55,051 nucleotides of DNA from Psychrobacter sp. FME6 (lineage in GTDB: Bacteria; Pseudomonadota; Gammaproteobacteria; Pseudomonadales; Moraxellaceae). Positions 18,672-26,294 of this stretch are shown here, piece by piece; positions within the stretch are counted from its first letter, which is position 1, and each line of letters begins with the position of its first letter. The stretch lies in the NCBI RefSeq assembly GCF_014861365.1, contig NZ_RRYW01000010.1, positions 1 through 55,051 of the forward strand, written 5' to 3'. Below the pieces are notes generated by a model. That model worked only from the letters and a program-made list of their open reading frames with translations. It had not been told where the DNA came from and did no database searches. The position numbers and the translations under genes are program-made.

Positions 18672-19196
18672 CTATTTTAGAAAAACCACTGTATCTGACA
18701 GCTCATTGCCTGCTGGGTCTTGTTCGAGATGATAATACTGGCGCAGCACTTGCCCGACTTCATCTAACAACTCAGCCAAACTCTCTTCTGTTTTTTGATT
18801 GGCAATGCCGGATACCGCTTTTTCGCACATGGCGTGCCAAACAGTTGGGCTGACGTGCGTACTAATACCTCGATCAGCCACAATCTCTAACTGATGCTCG
18901 CAAATATTGACGTAGACCAAGACACCCGTGTTCTCTTCGGTATCCCACACTCGATACTCACTGAATAAGTCAATCGCACGGTCGCGGCAGCCAATATAAT
19001 AAGCGTCTTGAATAGGCAAGTTATTTTCTACAATTAAAAAAACCTCACCGCGATGCCCACGCTCCGCACGTGTTACCTCGTCTGTCAGACGCGCTTTGGC
19101 CTCTGCTGTCAGCCACTTACTCTGTAGTACAGGGATAAATAAGACCTGACGCCACCAGCGGGCAACACTGGGTTTTGAAGCGTTGTTTTCTGACAT
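18672..19196 (-). CDS. TPM-domain protein (short)
   Basis: A 174-residue protein made almost entirely of a TPM (TLP18.3/Psb32/MOLO-1, YgcG-like) domain: LTDEVTRAERGHRGEVFLIV near residues 38-57, then NTGVLVYVNICEHQLEIVADRGI near 95-117. It has no signal peptide, only a short basic-aromatic N-terminus (ARWWRQVLFIP). The biochemical role of bacterial TPM domains is unsettled. It follows the longer TPM gene and lemA on the same strand, a recurrent envelope-associated trio. Confidence 0.85.
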   Translation of the reverse strand: MSENNASKPSVARWWRQVLFIPVLQSKWLTAEAKARLTDEVTRAERGHRGEVFLIVENNLPIQDAYYIGCRDRAIDLFSEYRVWDTEENTGVLVYVNICEHQLEIVADRGISTHVSPTVWHAMCEKAVSGIANQKTEESLAELLDEVGQVLRQYYHLEQDPAGNELSDTVVFLK

Positions 19197-19258
19197 TATA
19201 TTACTTCCTTAAATACGCCATTGCTGATGGTCATTGAGTGGTTGTTTTTATCGCGCAT

Positions 19259-20458
19259 CTACCACGATCCGCCAGCACCGCCGCCACCAAAACCTCCGCC
19301 GCCGCCACCAAAGCCGCCACCGCCGAAACCTCCGCCGCCACTACTACCGCCACCCATGCCCGGTAAGAAGACCATGCCGCCACCGCCTCGACCGCCCCCA
19401 GATCCACCTTTGCCGCCACCTCCGCGTGAAATTAAGAACAACCATAAAAATATTGCCATAATTACGGTCATAAAAAAGCCGCCACCGAGAGCTAGCGAGC
19501 CAGCGAAGAAACCACCAGCGGTAAGGATAGAACCAAATACACGACCGAAAATACTAGTGATAAAGCTACCAAATATCATCGCCATGATAAATAAGAAAAT
19601 AGGCGACGGCATCTCGTCCGAACCCTGTTGAGCGCTGCGTTCAGCAGCTTGCGCATCTGCACGGGCCAATACCTCAGGATCAGCAGTCAGACGTGCTTTA
19701 AGCGCATCAATGCCTGCCAGTACCCCAGCGCCATAATTGTTTTGTTTAAACGACGGGGTAATATCCTCACGAATAATACGGTTGACGGCAGAATCTGGTA
19801 ACACGCCCTCTAAGCCGTACCCCGTTAAAATATACATATCACGGTCATTGACAGCAACGACCATCAACAAACCATCATCGATATCTTTATTACCCAACTG
19901 CCATTTTTCAGCCACTTGTAAGGCATAGTCAAATATTGGCATGCCATTGGTCGTCGGTACGATGACCACGGCTGCTTGAGCCAAGCCCTGCTGATAAATA
20001 GCATGTAACTGCGCCTCTAAGCGTTGTTTTTCTTGTGGGTTTAAGATGTTGGCTTGATCAACGACAGGGTTATTTAATATGAGCTTGTCGGCATCGACAC
20101 CTTCAGCACTTGACCGAACAGGTGGTTGCGCTGTTGCCGTGGCTTCAGAGCTCGCTTCAGCATTGGCCGCATTAGGATTGATAGCATCGTTGCCGAGTAT
20201 GGCGTCATTAATAGCTTCGTTACCCAATACCGCGTCATTGATGGCGTCGTTGGACTCGGCTGCTTTAGAAATAGCCACCAAATCTTCCACACTACGATTT
20301 TGTGTGTTTGAGGCGCTATCTACAGCTACCGTACTGTTATTAGTATTGGTATTGGCATTACTAATAGCATCGCCATTAGGCACAGCATGCAACACAGAGG
20401 CGCTACCGAGACTTAGCGTGAATAATAATACTGATAAGAGTGTTTTTGAATTATTCAT
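19259..20458 (-). CDS. Secreted TPM-domain protein with Gly-rich tail
   Basis: A 399-residue envelope protein. The signal peptide is about residues 1-25 (LHA cleavage). Asn/Ala-rich imperfect ten-residue repeats follow (NDAINDAVLG, NEAINDAILG). A TPM domain starts at about residue 130 (VVDQANILNPQEKQRLEAQL) with VVAVNDRDMYILTGYGLEG. Then come two hydrophobic helices and an arginine-capped Gly-rich tail ending GGAGGSW. This is the classic YgcG/TPM layout. Genes of this type commonly sit next to lemA, as here (156 bases downstream of it). Confidence 0.9.
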   Translation of the reverse strand: MNNSKTLLSVLLFTLSLGSASVLHAVPNGDAISNANTNTNNSTVAVDSASNTQNRSVEDLVAISKAAESNDAINDAVLGNEAINDAILGNDAINPNAANAEASSEATATAQPPVRSSAEGVDADKLILNNPVVDQANILNPQEKQRLEAQLHAIYQQGLAQAAVVIVPTTNGMPIFDYALQVAEKWQLGNKDIDDGLLMVVAVNDRDMYILTGYGLEGVLPDSAVNRIIREDITPSFKQNNYGAGVLAGIDALKARLTADPEVLARADAQAAERSAQQGSDEMPSPIFLFIMAMIFGSFITSIFGRVFGSILTAGGFFAGSLALGGGFFMTVIMAIFLWLFLISRGGGGKGGSGGGRGGGGMVFLPGMGGGSSGGGGFGGGGFGGGGGGFGGGGAGGSW

Positions 20459-20614
20459 CTAATCTATACCACCTCGAGTGACATCTGTACTAAATTAATG
20501 GGTGCTGACTCTACCGTTGTCGCATGACATCATACGACAAAAATAACCATGTTCATGGATAACTTAATATAGAGCAGCAACCATTACCTGACTTTTACCT
20601 TCATCCGCGACACG

Positions 20615-21247
20615 CTACTCAGCAGTCGCCTCTGTAGAGTCACCAAAATCAACACTTGGTGCAGTAGAGATTTCTGTTTCATTCGCCACGCTAAAGTTTG
20701 GCTTGGTATCCATGCCAAATACTTTTGCAGTGATATTGGTTGGGAACTGGCGAACGGTCGTGTTATAACCTTGCACTTCTTGGATATAACGATTACGCGC
20801 GACTGCGATACGGTTTTCAGTACCTTCAAGCTGGGCTTGTAAATCTTGGAACAAGGCATCTGATTTTAGATCAGGATAACGCTCAGACACTGCCATTAAG
20901 CGCGATAACGCACCAGTCATCTGTTCTTGCGCGGCAGCATAACGCTCCATCGCTTCTGGGTCGTTAAGAAGTTCTGGTGTCACCGTAATACCGCCAGCTT
21001 GTGAGCGAGCAGCAGCGACTTGGGTAAAGACTTCTTGTTCCTGCTCCGCGTATTGCTGTACCACTTTGACCAAGTTTGGCACTAGGTCAGAGCGGCGCTG
21101 ATATTGGTTGACCACTTCTGACCACGACGCCGTCACCTGCTCGTCTTGTGATTGAAGGTTATTATAGCCACAGCCACTTAGGCCAACGGTAGAAGTCGCT
21201 AATACTGCTGCAAGCAACATAGGTTTTACAATGGATTGACGCGTCAT
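20615..21247 (-). CDS. LemA family lipoprotein
   Basis: A 210-residue LemA protein. The N-terminal lipoprotein signal has a lipobox LSGC, so the mature protein should be anchored by a lipidated cysteine at about residue 26. The conserved LemA helix begins with WSEVVNQYQRRSDLVPNLVK, then AAARSQAGG, YPDLKSDALFQDLQAQLEGTEN and NRYIQEVQGYNTTVRQFP. The C-terminus is acidic. A good RBS (aggagaaa) precedes the ATG. It heads the lemA-TPM-TPM set. LemA function is unknown beyond its envelope location and TPM partnership. Confidence 0.93.
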   Translation of the reverse strand: MTRQSIVKPMLLAAVLATSTVGLSGCGYNNLQSQDEQVTASWSEVVNQYQRRSDLVPNLVKVVQQYAEQEQEVFTQVAAARSQAGGITVTPELLNDPEAMERYAAAQEQMTGALSRLMAVSERYPDLKSDALFQDLQAQLEGTENRIAVARNRYIQEVQGYNTTVRQFPTNITAKVFGMDTKPNFSVANETEISTAPSVDFGDSTEATAE

Positions 21248-22011
21248 CGTTGTTTCTCCTAATAATGATAAATAACAAATACCTAGTAACCCGTTTTTTA
21301 ATATTTTTTAAAACTTCTCGAAGACTCATATCCGTCTACATGTTTTATATAACTCAATATTTCATATAACTTAGATTAGCATACCAATTATGCCGCTTAA
21401 TTATACTACTGGATATGAGAATAGAGCATTATAGCCTATAAGACATGACCCACGAGATATCCTGACAATAATGGGGCTATAACCTTACTTTTACAATTGA
21501 TCGTTACTAAAAAACAACCGCAAAGCGTGCTTAACCAACGCTCGGTACGGATGTCACACTCGATTTATTGTCGTTATCACTCAAACACTCTAACCTTATC
21601 TCATTCCTTATTTTTTGCTCTATTCAACTTAATATGAATATATCTGCCGCTATATAAAGAAATTTCTAGTAATTGGTACAGAAATATGGCAAATTGCAGT
21701 TACGTAGCCGTACGGTTTGAATACATTTGGTAGTGGAGTTAGAGCTTGATTAGTACTAACACGCTGTTGGTTTCCTTATAAAATCACCATCAAGCGGTTA
21801 AATACGAGCTCAACAAGCTTAATTTACCACACCAGCATATCTTGAATCGATACAGCTTATAGCGTGTATGAGACTTAATTGGCATACTTTTTAACTGAAA
21901 TGGATTAAGTCGGTGTAGACAATTTAACTGCTTAACTTAAATAAGTAAGTTAACCAGTTAGCTTGCTCCTAGCATATAGCGCCACTTTGAGACAGTACTA
22001 GGAATATAAAT
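21248..22011. other. 764-base intergenic region between lemA and the alanine symporter
   Basis: A long AT-rich gap between divergent genes. The only structure I can support is the 15-bp inverted repeat at 21925-21960. I looked for a glycine riboswitch, which often precedes symporters of this family, and found no matching conserved segments. No ORF over about 40 codons with an RBS was seen. Confidence 0.4.
21925..21960 (+). promoter_or_regulatory. Long inverted repeat in the symporter leader
   Basis: taactgcttaactta (21925-21939) and taagttaaccagtta (21946-21960) pair over 15 bp with a single mismatch and a 6-nt loop, 51 bases before the symporter start. No T run follows, so it is not a simple terminator. 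A dimeric repressor operator or a leader hairpin is plausible. Confidence 0.45.
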
Positions 22012-23562
22012 ATGGAAGGTTTAGTTAACTTAGTAAATGGAATTATTTGGAGCCCCGCATTAGTTTACTTATGCTTGGGCGCTGGCCTATTTTATTCTAT
22101 TATGACGCGCTTTGTACAAGTGCGTCTTTTTGGTGAAATGATCAAACTACTATTTACTGGTAAGTCCAGTACTGATGGTATTTCATCGTTTCAGGCACTT
22201 GCCGTCTCTCTAGCGGGACGTGTGGGTATGGGTAACATCGCAGGCGTTGCTGCTGCTATCGGTTTCGGTGGCCCAGGTGCCGTGTTTTGGATGTGGGTGG
22301 TTGCCTTTTTAGGGGCTTCTACCGCTTATGTCGAAGCAACGCTAGCACAGATTTATAAAGAAAAAGATGTGGTTACTGGCGAATATCGTGGTGGTCCCGC
22401 TTACTACTTTGAGCGCGCTCTGGGTCAAAAGTGGTACGGTATCCTTTTCGCAATTTCCTCTATTTTAGCTTGTGGTATGTTCTTACCAGGCGTACAGGCT
22501 AACGGCGTTATTAATGCTTTTGCTCAAGTCATGGGTGAAGGTACGGTTATGAACATCGGAGCCCTAGAAGTTGGCTCTATGCGTCTAGTCGCACTGGCTA
22601 TCATTCTAGTCGTATTAGGTATCATCATCTTTGGTGGTATTAAGCGTATTGCAACCTTTACTGAATACGCCGTTCCTTTTATGGCACTAGGTTATATCAT
22701 TTTAGCCTTAATTATCATGTTCACCAACGTCAGTTTGATCCCAGAAGTATTCGGTATGATCATTGGTGATGCCTTTACCGCTCAAGCAGGTTTTGGTGCT
22801 GCTATTGGTTGGGGTGTCAAACGGGGTATTTACTCTAACGAAGCCGGACAGGGTACTGGTCCTCACGCTGCGGCGGCTGCCGAAGTTGAGCATCCATCAC
22901 AGCAGGGTTTAGTACAGGCTTTCTCAGTCTACGTCGATACGTTACTGGTTTGTTCTGCTACTGCCTTTATGATTCTATCTACTGGTATGTACAACATTCA
23001 GGGTACGTTGCCAGACGGTCAGTTCGTCGTACAGAACATAGCCGCTACTACTGAGATCAACGCTCCTGCCTTTACCCAAATGGCGATGGAATCGGTATAT
23101 GGTAATTTTGGTAATACCTTTATTGCAGTCGCTGTATTCTTCTTTGCTTTCACCACTATTTTGGCTTATTACTACATTGCTGAAGTGAACGTGGCTTACC
23201 TGACTCGCTTTATCAGTCGTAAGGCTAATAAAACAGGTCTATTCTTAGTCAAAGTCTTAATCATGGCGATGGTTGCCTACGGTGGTCTCAACTCAGCTGG
23301 TTACATCTGGGCTATCGGCGACATCGGTGTGGGCTTGATGGCTTGGTTGAACATCGTTGGTATCTTGGTCATTTTCATTGTGGCTCGCCCAACGCTTACG
23401 ATGCTAAAAGACTATGAAGCACAGCGTAAAGCAGGTGTCGCACGCTATAGTTTTGATCCTGCAAAATTCGGTATCAAAAACGCGCCTTATTGGGAAGAGC
23501 GCCATTTAAAAGAGCAACAAAGAATGGCAGCCCAAGACCCACTACATAAAGAGCATAAGTAA
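22012..23562 (+). CDS. Sodium:alanine (glycine) symporter, AGCS family
   Basis: A 516-residue inner-membrane symporter importing D/L-alanine or glycine with Na+. About eleven hydrophobic helices are visible. Family features are SLAGRVGMGNIAGVAAAIGFGGPGA early on, then the cytosolic GWGVKRGIYSNEAGQGTGPHAAAAA loop. The hydrophilic C-terminus (ERHLKEQQRMAAQDP) is typical. A short RBS (aggaat) precedes the ATG. It is monocistronic, with an inverted repeat in its leader and a strong terminator after it. Alanine versus glycine preference cannot be read here. Confidence 0.94.
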   Translation: MEGLVNLVNGIIWSPALVYLCLGAGLFYSIMTRFVQVRLFGEMIKLLFTGKSSTDGISSFQALAVSLAGRVGMGNIAGVAAAIGFGGPGAVFWMWVVAFLGASTAYVEATLAQIYKEKDVVTGEYRGGPAYYFERALGQKWYGILFAISSILACGMFLPGVQANGVINAFAQVMGEGTVMNIGALEVGSMRLVALAIILVVLGIIIFGGIKRIATFTEYAVPFMALGYIILALIIMFTNVSLIPEVFGMIIGDAFTAQAGFGAAIGWGVKRGIYSNEAGQGTGPHAAAAAEVEHPSQQGLVQAFSVYVDTLLVCSATAFMILSTGMYNIQGTLPDGQFVVQNIAATTEINAPAFTQMAMESVYGNFGNTFIAVAVFFFAFTTILAYYYIAEVNVAYLTRFISRKANKTGLFLVKVLIMAMVAYGGLNSAGYIWAIGDIGVGLMAWLNIVGILVIFIVARPTLTMLKDYEAQRKAGVARYSFDPAKFGIKNAPYWEERHLKEQQRMAAQDPLHKEHK

Positions 23563-23599
23563 TACTCTTTAAAGTAGTCACTGCTCAGCCCTATTGAGT

Positions 23600-23633
23600 A
23601 AAAAAGCCCGAGACCATCGTCTCGGGCTTTTTT
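23600..23633 (+). terminator. Intrinsic terminator after the symporter
   Basis: gcccgagac (23606-23614) pairs perfectly with gtctcgggc (23619-23627) around a 4-nt loop, with a run of As before and Ts after the stem (23628-23633). This is a textbook bidirectional terminator. Confidence 0.92.
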
Positions 23634-23650
23634 AGTGCTATTATTTTAGT

Positions 23651-23683
23651 CTACAGTGACAGTGGCTATACTTTTTTGCAGCC
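23651..23683 (+). repeat. Truncated copy of the palindromic repeat
   Basis: ctacagtgacagtggctata followed by cttttttgcagcc closely matches the left half of the full repeat at 52590-52670 (ctacagtgctattggctata, then the T run and gtagcc). The match stops after gcagcc, so this is a half copy. A similar short start (ctacagcgacag) is seen near 42781. Confidence 0.5.
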
Positions 23684-23730
23684 AGTGCCCAGCTTCCAAT
23701 GGTCAACACGCCCTCATAAAAACTTAGAAA

Positions 23731-23760
23731 TAAAGAAGCCCAGCGCAATGGCTGGGCTTC
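23731..23760 (-). terminator. Terminator after the first fasciclin gene
   Basis: gaagcccagc (23735-23744) pairs with gctgggcttc (23751-23760), a 10-bp perfect stem. On the minus strand it is followed by tttatttc. It lies about 40 bases beyond the stop of the leftward fasciclin gene. Confidence 0.8.
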
Positions 23761-23798
23761 TTAACTAATATTAATACGTTATAGAAAACTGATTGAGC

Positions 23799-24416
23799 TT
23801 ACTCTGGTAATAGTACGGTATCGATTACATGTACTACACCATTGGTTGCCATCATATCCGTGTCAATGATATTAGCCGTGTTACCACTTGCATCGGTAAT
23901 CACATTGTCTTCGCTAATAGTAAATGACTGACCGTTTGCGGTTTCAATTTTATCACCATAAGGGATATCAGCCGCTTTTACTACCATAGGAACAACATGG
24001 TATGGCAGTACACTTTTCAGCGTTGCTTCATCAGCCAATAGCTCTTCTTTAGTAATATCTAGCTTGGTTAATAGCGCAGCAAAGGCATCATCAGTTGGTG
24101 CAAATACGGTGTACTTGTCATCAGCCATCAACATTGAATCCAGTCCAGCAGCCTGTAATGCAGCTGTCAGGATGGTTAGATTCTCATTGCCCGCTGCCAT
24201 TTCACCAATGGTTTGTGTGGCAGCAACATCGGTTTCATCCATATCCATAGGTTCTGCTTCAACCATTGGATCTGTCTCAACCTCAGGTTCAACAACTACT
24301 TCTTCGGTAGTGACATCCGGCTCAGTTGGTTCAGCCACGGTGTCGGTATCGTTACAGGCTGCCAATGACATAGCGGCGGTAACGATGGCAATAGATAATA
24401 AATTCTTCTTTAACAT
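23799..24416 (-). CDS. Fasciclin (FAS1) domain lipoprotein
   Basis: A 205-residue secreted lipoprotein. The signal ends in the lipobox SLAAC (C about residue 21). A very acidic Glu/Val/Asp/Pro linker (about residues 22-65) follows, then one FAS1 domain. The two FAS1 signature boxes are visible: H1 with YTVFAPTDDAFAALL and H2 with NGVVHVIDTVLLPE at the C-terminus. FAS1 domains mediate adhesion or matrix association; the bacterial role here is inferred. RBS aaggaa precedes the ATG. A second intact paralogue and a remnant lie just upstream. Confidence 0.93.
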   Translation of the reverse strand: MLKKNLLSIAIVTAAMSLAACNDTDTVAEPTEPDVTTEEVVVEPEVETDPMVEAEPMDMDETDVAATQTIGEMAAGNENLTILTAALQAAGLDSMLMADDKYTVFAPTDDAFAALLTKLDITKEELLADEATLKSVLPYHVVPMVVKAADIPYGDKIETANGQSFTISEDNVITDASGNTANIIDTDMMATNGVVHVIDTVLLPE

Positions 24417-24579
24417 GGATATTTCCTTATAAATAGTAAATGATAAGCTTAGTAAATAGTTTTTCTTAACTAACTTTTTCTTAACTTAAAAATATAACAG
24501 TAGACTAATGAGTCGAACCAAACGAGGAATGTGTTATATCAATAACTACAATATTAACTGATTAATTTTGAATTGATGC

Positions 24580-24675
24580 TTACTTAGGTAGCAACACTGT
24601 ATCAATCACGTATACGGCGCCATTGTTAGCTTGTGTATTAACCCTTACCGCATTGACAGATATCTTTTGTTTATC
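24580..24675 (-). pseudogene. C-terminal remnant of a third fasciclin gene
   Basis: On the minus strand an open stretch of about 30 codons ends in NNGAVYVIDTVLLPK and a stop at 24580-24582. This is the FAS1 H2 box seen in both neighbours (NGVVHVIDTVLLPE, NGVVHVIDRVLLPK). The preceding KISVNAVRVNTQA fits the domain's penultimate strands. No start codon, signal peptide or H1 box is found upstream; sequence similarity stops near 24675. It is therefore a decayed or truncated paralogue, perhaps cut by the repeat and MITE that follow. Confidence 0.75.
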
Positions 24676-24766
24676 ATGGCTTATTGAACATTGAATGAGC
24701 TCAATAACGTCATAAAGGCAGCTGGTACTGATATAGTTAGTCTTAAATAAAAATAGTACATTTATT

Positions 24767-24844
24767 ACAGCGTGCTACTGGTATATATTTTCCTTGCGTG
24801 CTGCGTTCCCAGAGGCTACGCAAAATTCATCCCAGTAGCACTGT
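24767..24844 (-). repeat. Palindromic intergenic repeat, copy A (reverse)
   Basis: Reads in the opposite orientation to the other copies. Outer arms acagcgtgctactggt and cccagtagcactgt pair with two extra bases in one arm. The core, read on the minus strand, has gtagcctctgg ... cagcacgcaaggaaaa, a diverged version of the gtagcctctgtc ... cagcaagcaagaaaaa core of copies B-E. Confidence 0.7.
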
Positions 24845-24874
24845 ATTTATTTTATAGTGGATTTAATATACTAG

Positions 24875-25041
24875 GGCGTGTCCTCATTTTAAAAATGGTG
24901 ATAAAAATGAGTTAAATTGCAGTTAAACAAGGAAAATAGTGCAGATAATATCGGGATATTAACCAACTATTTGACGATGTTTGGCAAAATTTAGCCATTT
25001 TTAGCCCATTTAGGTATTATCGTTTAGATTGAGGACATGCC
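24875..25041. mobile_element. MITE-like element (167 bp), IS5-type ends
   Basis: Terminal inverted repeats ggcgtgtcctca (24875-24886) and tgaggacatgcc (25030-25041) match at 11 of 12 positions. Both ends are flanked by CTAG (24871-24874, 25042-25045), consistent with the YTAR target duplication of IS5-group elements, though CTAG is itself palindromic. The interior has no ORF, so it would need a transposase supplied elsewhere. The family assignment is inferred from ends and target only. Confidence 0.7.
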
Positions 25042-25096
25042 CTAGCTAACTGATAAAAAATAACGAGATACCTTTTAGCTCAACTTAGCTCAACGC

Positions 25097-25651
25097 TTAT
25101 TTAGGGAGTAGCACTCTATCAATAACATGGACGACGCCGTTACTGGCCGCGATATCGGTCTTGAGGATATTGGTTAGACGACCATTTTCATCTTTTAACC
25201 TACCTTGTGGCGTAATCATCAGTGTATCAGTACTGAGCATGGTGTAATTACCGGGTCTTACATGCTTTTGATAAACTGGCGTATTACCTTTGATGACATG
25301 ATAAGTCAATATTTTGGTAAGTAATGGCTTATTGGCAAATAGCTCTGCCTTGGTCATGCCTGTTTCTTGTAATACTTTAACAAATGCTGCATTGGTTGGG
25401 GCCAGTACGGTATAGCTCGCACTGGTATCCGATAAAGCGTCTGCTAAATCTGCTGCAACGACCGCTTCAGCAAGCAACGAAAAATCAGCATTACTTTGGG
25501 CGATTTGTACCACGTTCATATTTGCCATCGGCTGGCTTTGCGTGGGTGCTTTCATCGCCGCGGTTTTGGCTGGCATCATATTATTACAGGCGCTTAAGCC
25601 AGCGATTGAAATAGCAAGTGTACCGATGGTAGCAATTTTAATGAGTTTCAT
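25097..25651 (-). CDS. Fasciclin (FAS1) domain lipoprotein
   Basis: Second intact FAS1 lipoprotein, 184 residues from the chosen start. The N-terminus MKLIKIATIGTLAISIAG leads to the lipobox LSAC. A Met/Ala/Pro/Gln-rich linker follows, then a FAS1 domain with YTVLAPTNAAFVKVL and the terminal NGVVHVIDRVLLPK. I use the ATG at 25651, which has aagga upstream and gives a normal signal peptide; an in-frame codon 87 bases upstream would bury that signal. Unlike its neighbour it lacks the acidic linker. Confidence 0.9.
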   Translation of the reverse strand: MKLIKIATIGTLAISIAGLSACNNMMPAKTAAMKAPTQSQPMANMNVVQIAQSNADFSLLAEAVVAADLADALSDTSASYTVLAPTNAAFVKVLQETGMTKAELFANKPLLTKILTYHVIKGNTPVYQKHVRPGNYTMLSTDTLMITPQGRLKDENGRLTNILKTDIAASNGVVHVIDRVLLPK

Positions 25652-26294
25652 AACATTATCCTTAATGATTAAGTATCTATTGACTACGGTATTACCGTCT
25701 TGCAAGTTAGATTGACTTTCCCTAGAGCAAGCACTCACATCAGTCTTTATGACTCAGTGTCTTTTTACGACATGTCTTTTTACGACATGTCTTTTTATGA
25801 CTTAGTGTTTATGATGAATATTAGCATTCAACTAGTAAGTACTACTTACGAAACATTAATCCTTCTGAAATTAAATTAACATATAAACCATGTTTATCAA
25901 TTCGCCTTTAGGCTATTTTTTGTAGCATCGGTGTAAATTTTGTCTAACTTTTTACAGTAAACTTGAAATCAATCCATAAAAACAAAGCTTTATGTAATCC
26001 TTGATGGAAATGATATTCATTTGTACCCATCCGTTTTATGCAATAGAATTCATTGTAGGCAATAAAACTCACTGTCATCGTTTAGCATTCAACAAACAAG
26101 CGCCTTATATGCTGTATTGCTAAAGAGGAATAATTACTCTCCCGCGTACGACATATTTTTCATGCTAGAATAATGCGAATTTGCCTATTTTTTTATCATA
26201 ACTTTCATTTTCTCTTATAATTATTTTACCCTGTTTTTTGCATCCATTTGTTATTCCTTCCTTTTATAAAATTGACGATATAAGCAGCGCTCCT
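25652..26294. other. 643-base intergenic region before metH
   Basis: AT-rich gap between divergent genes. It holds a 15-bp tandem repeat (25759-25803) and a short ggctattttttgtagcat run near 25911 that weakly resembles the palindromic-repeat core. No cobalamin box, SAM riboswitch or MetR-like palindrome was recognised, and no clear RBS precedes either possible metH start. Confidence 0.4.
25759..25803. repeat. 15-bp tandem repeat, three units
   Basis: gtctttttacgacat occurs at 25759-25773 and 25774-25788, followed by a diverged unit gtctttttatgactt at 25789-25803. It lies about 110 bases upstream of the fasciclin gene start. Confidence 0.85.

Larger units (their letters stand above)
24417..25096. 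other. 680-base repeat-rich gap within the fasciclin cluster
   Basis: Between two fasciclin genes. In order it contains a fasciclin 3'-end remnant (24580-24675), a reverse copy of the palindromic repeat (24767-24844) and a MITE-like element (24875-25041). No intact gene was found. This is the most rearranged gap in the window. Confidence 0.6.

Noticed and set aside
19221..19631. Proline-rich 136-codon ORF on the plus strand
   Set aside because: It is the antisense of the Gly-rich tail of the TPM protein (GGC/GGT codons read as Pro); no RBS.
21248..22011. Possible glycine riboswitch before the alanine symporter
   Set aside because: The conserved glycine-aptamer segments are absent; only a simple inverted repeat is present.
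24693..24752. Plus-strand stretch reading LNELNNVIKAAGTDIVSLK, faintly FAS1-like
   Set aside because: Very short, preceded in frame by a stop, and similarity is too weak to call an inverted fasciclin fragment.
25911..25935. ggctattttttgtagcat, resembling the repeat core
   Set aside because: Only the T run and gtagc match, with no second half and no arms; could be chance in AT-rich DNA.
25900..26294. Possible cobalamin or SAM riboswitch before metH
   Set aside because: No B12-box-like or SAM-riboswitch conserved segments could be found; the leader is AT-rich with no matching helices.
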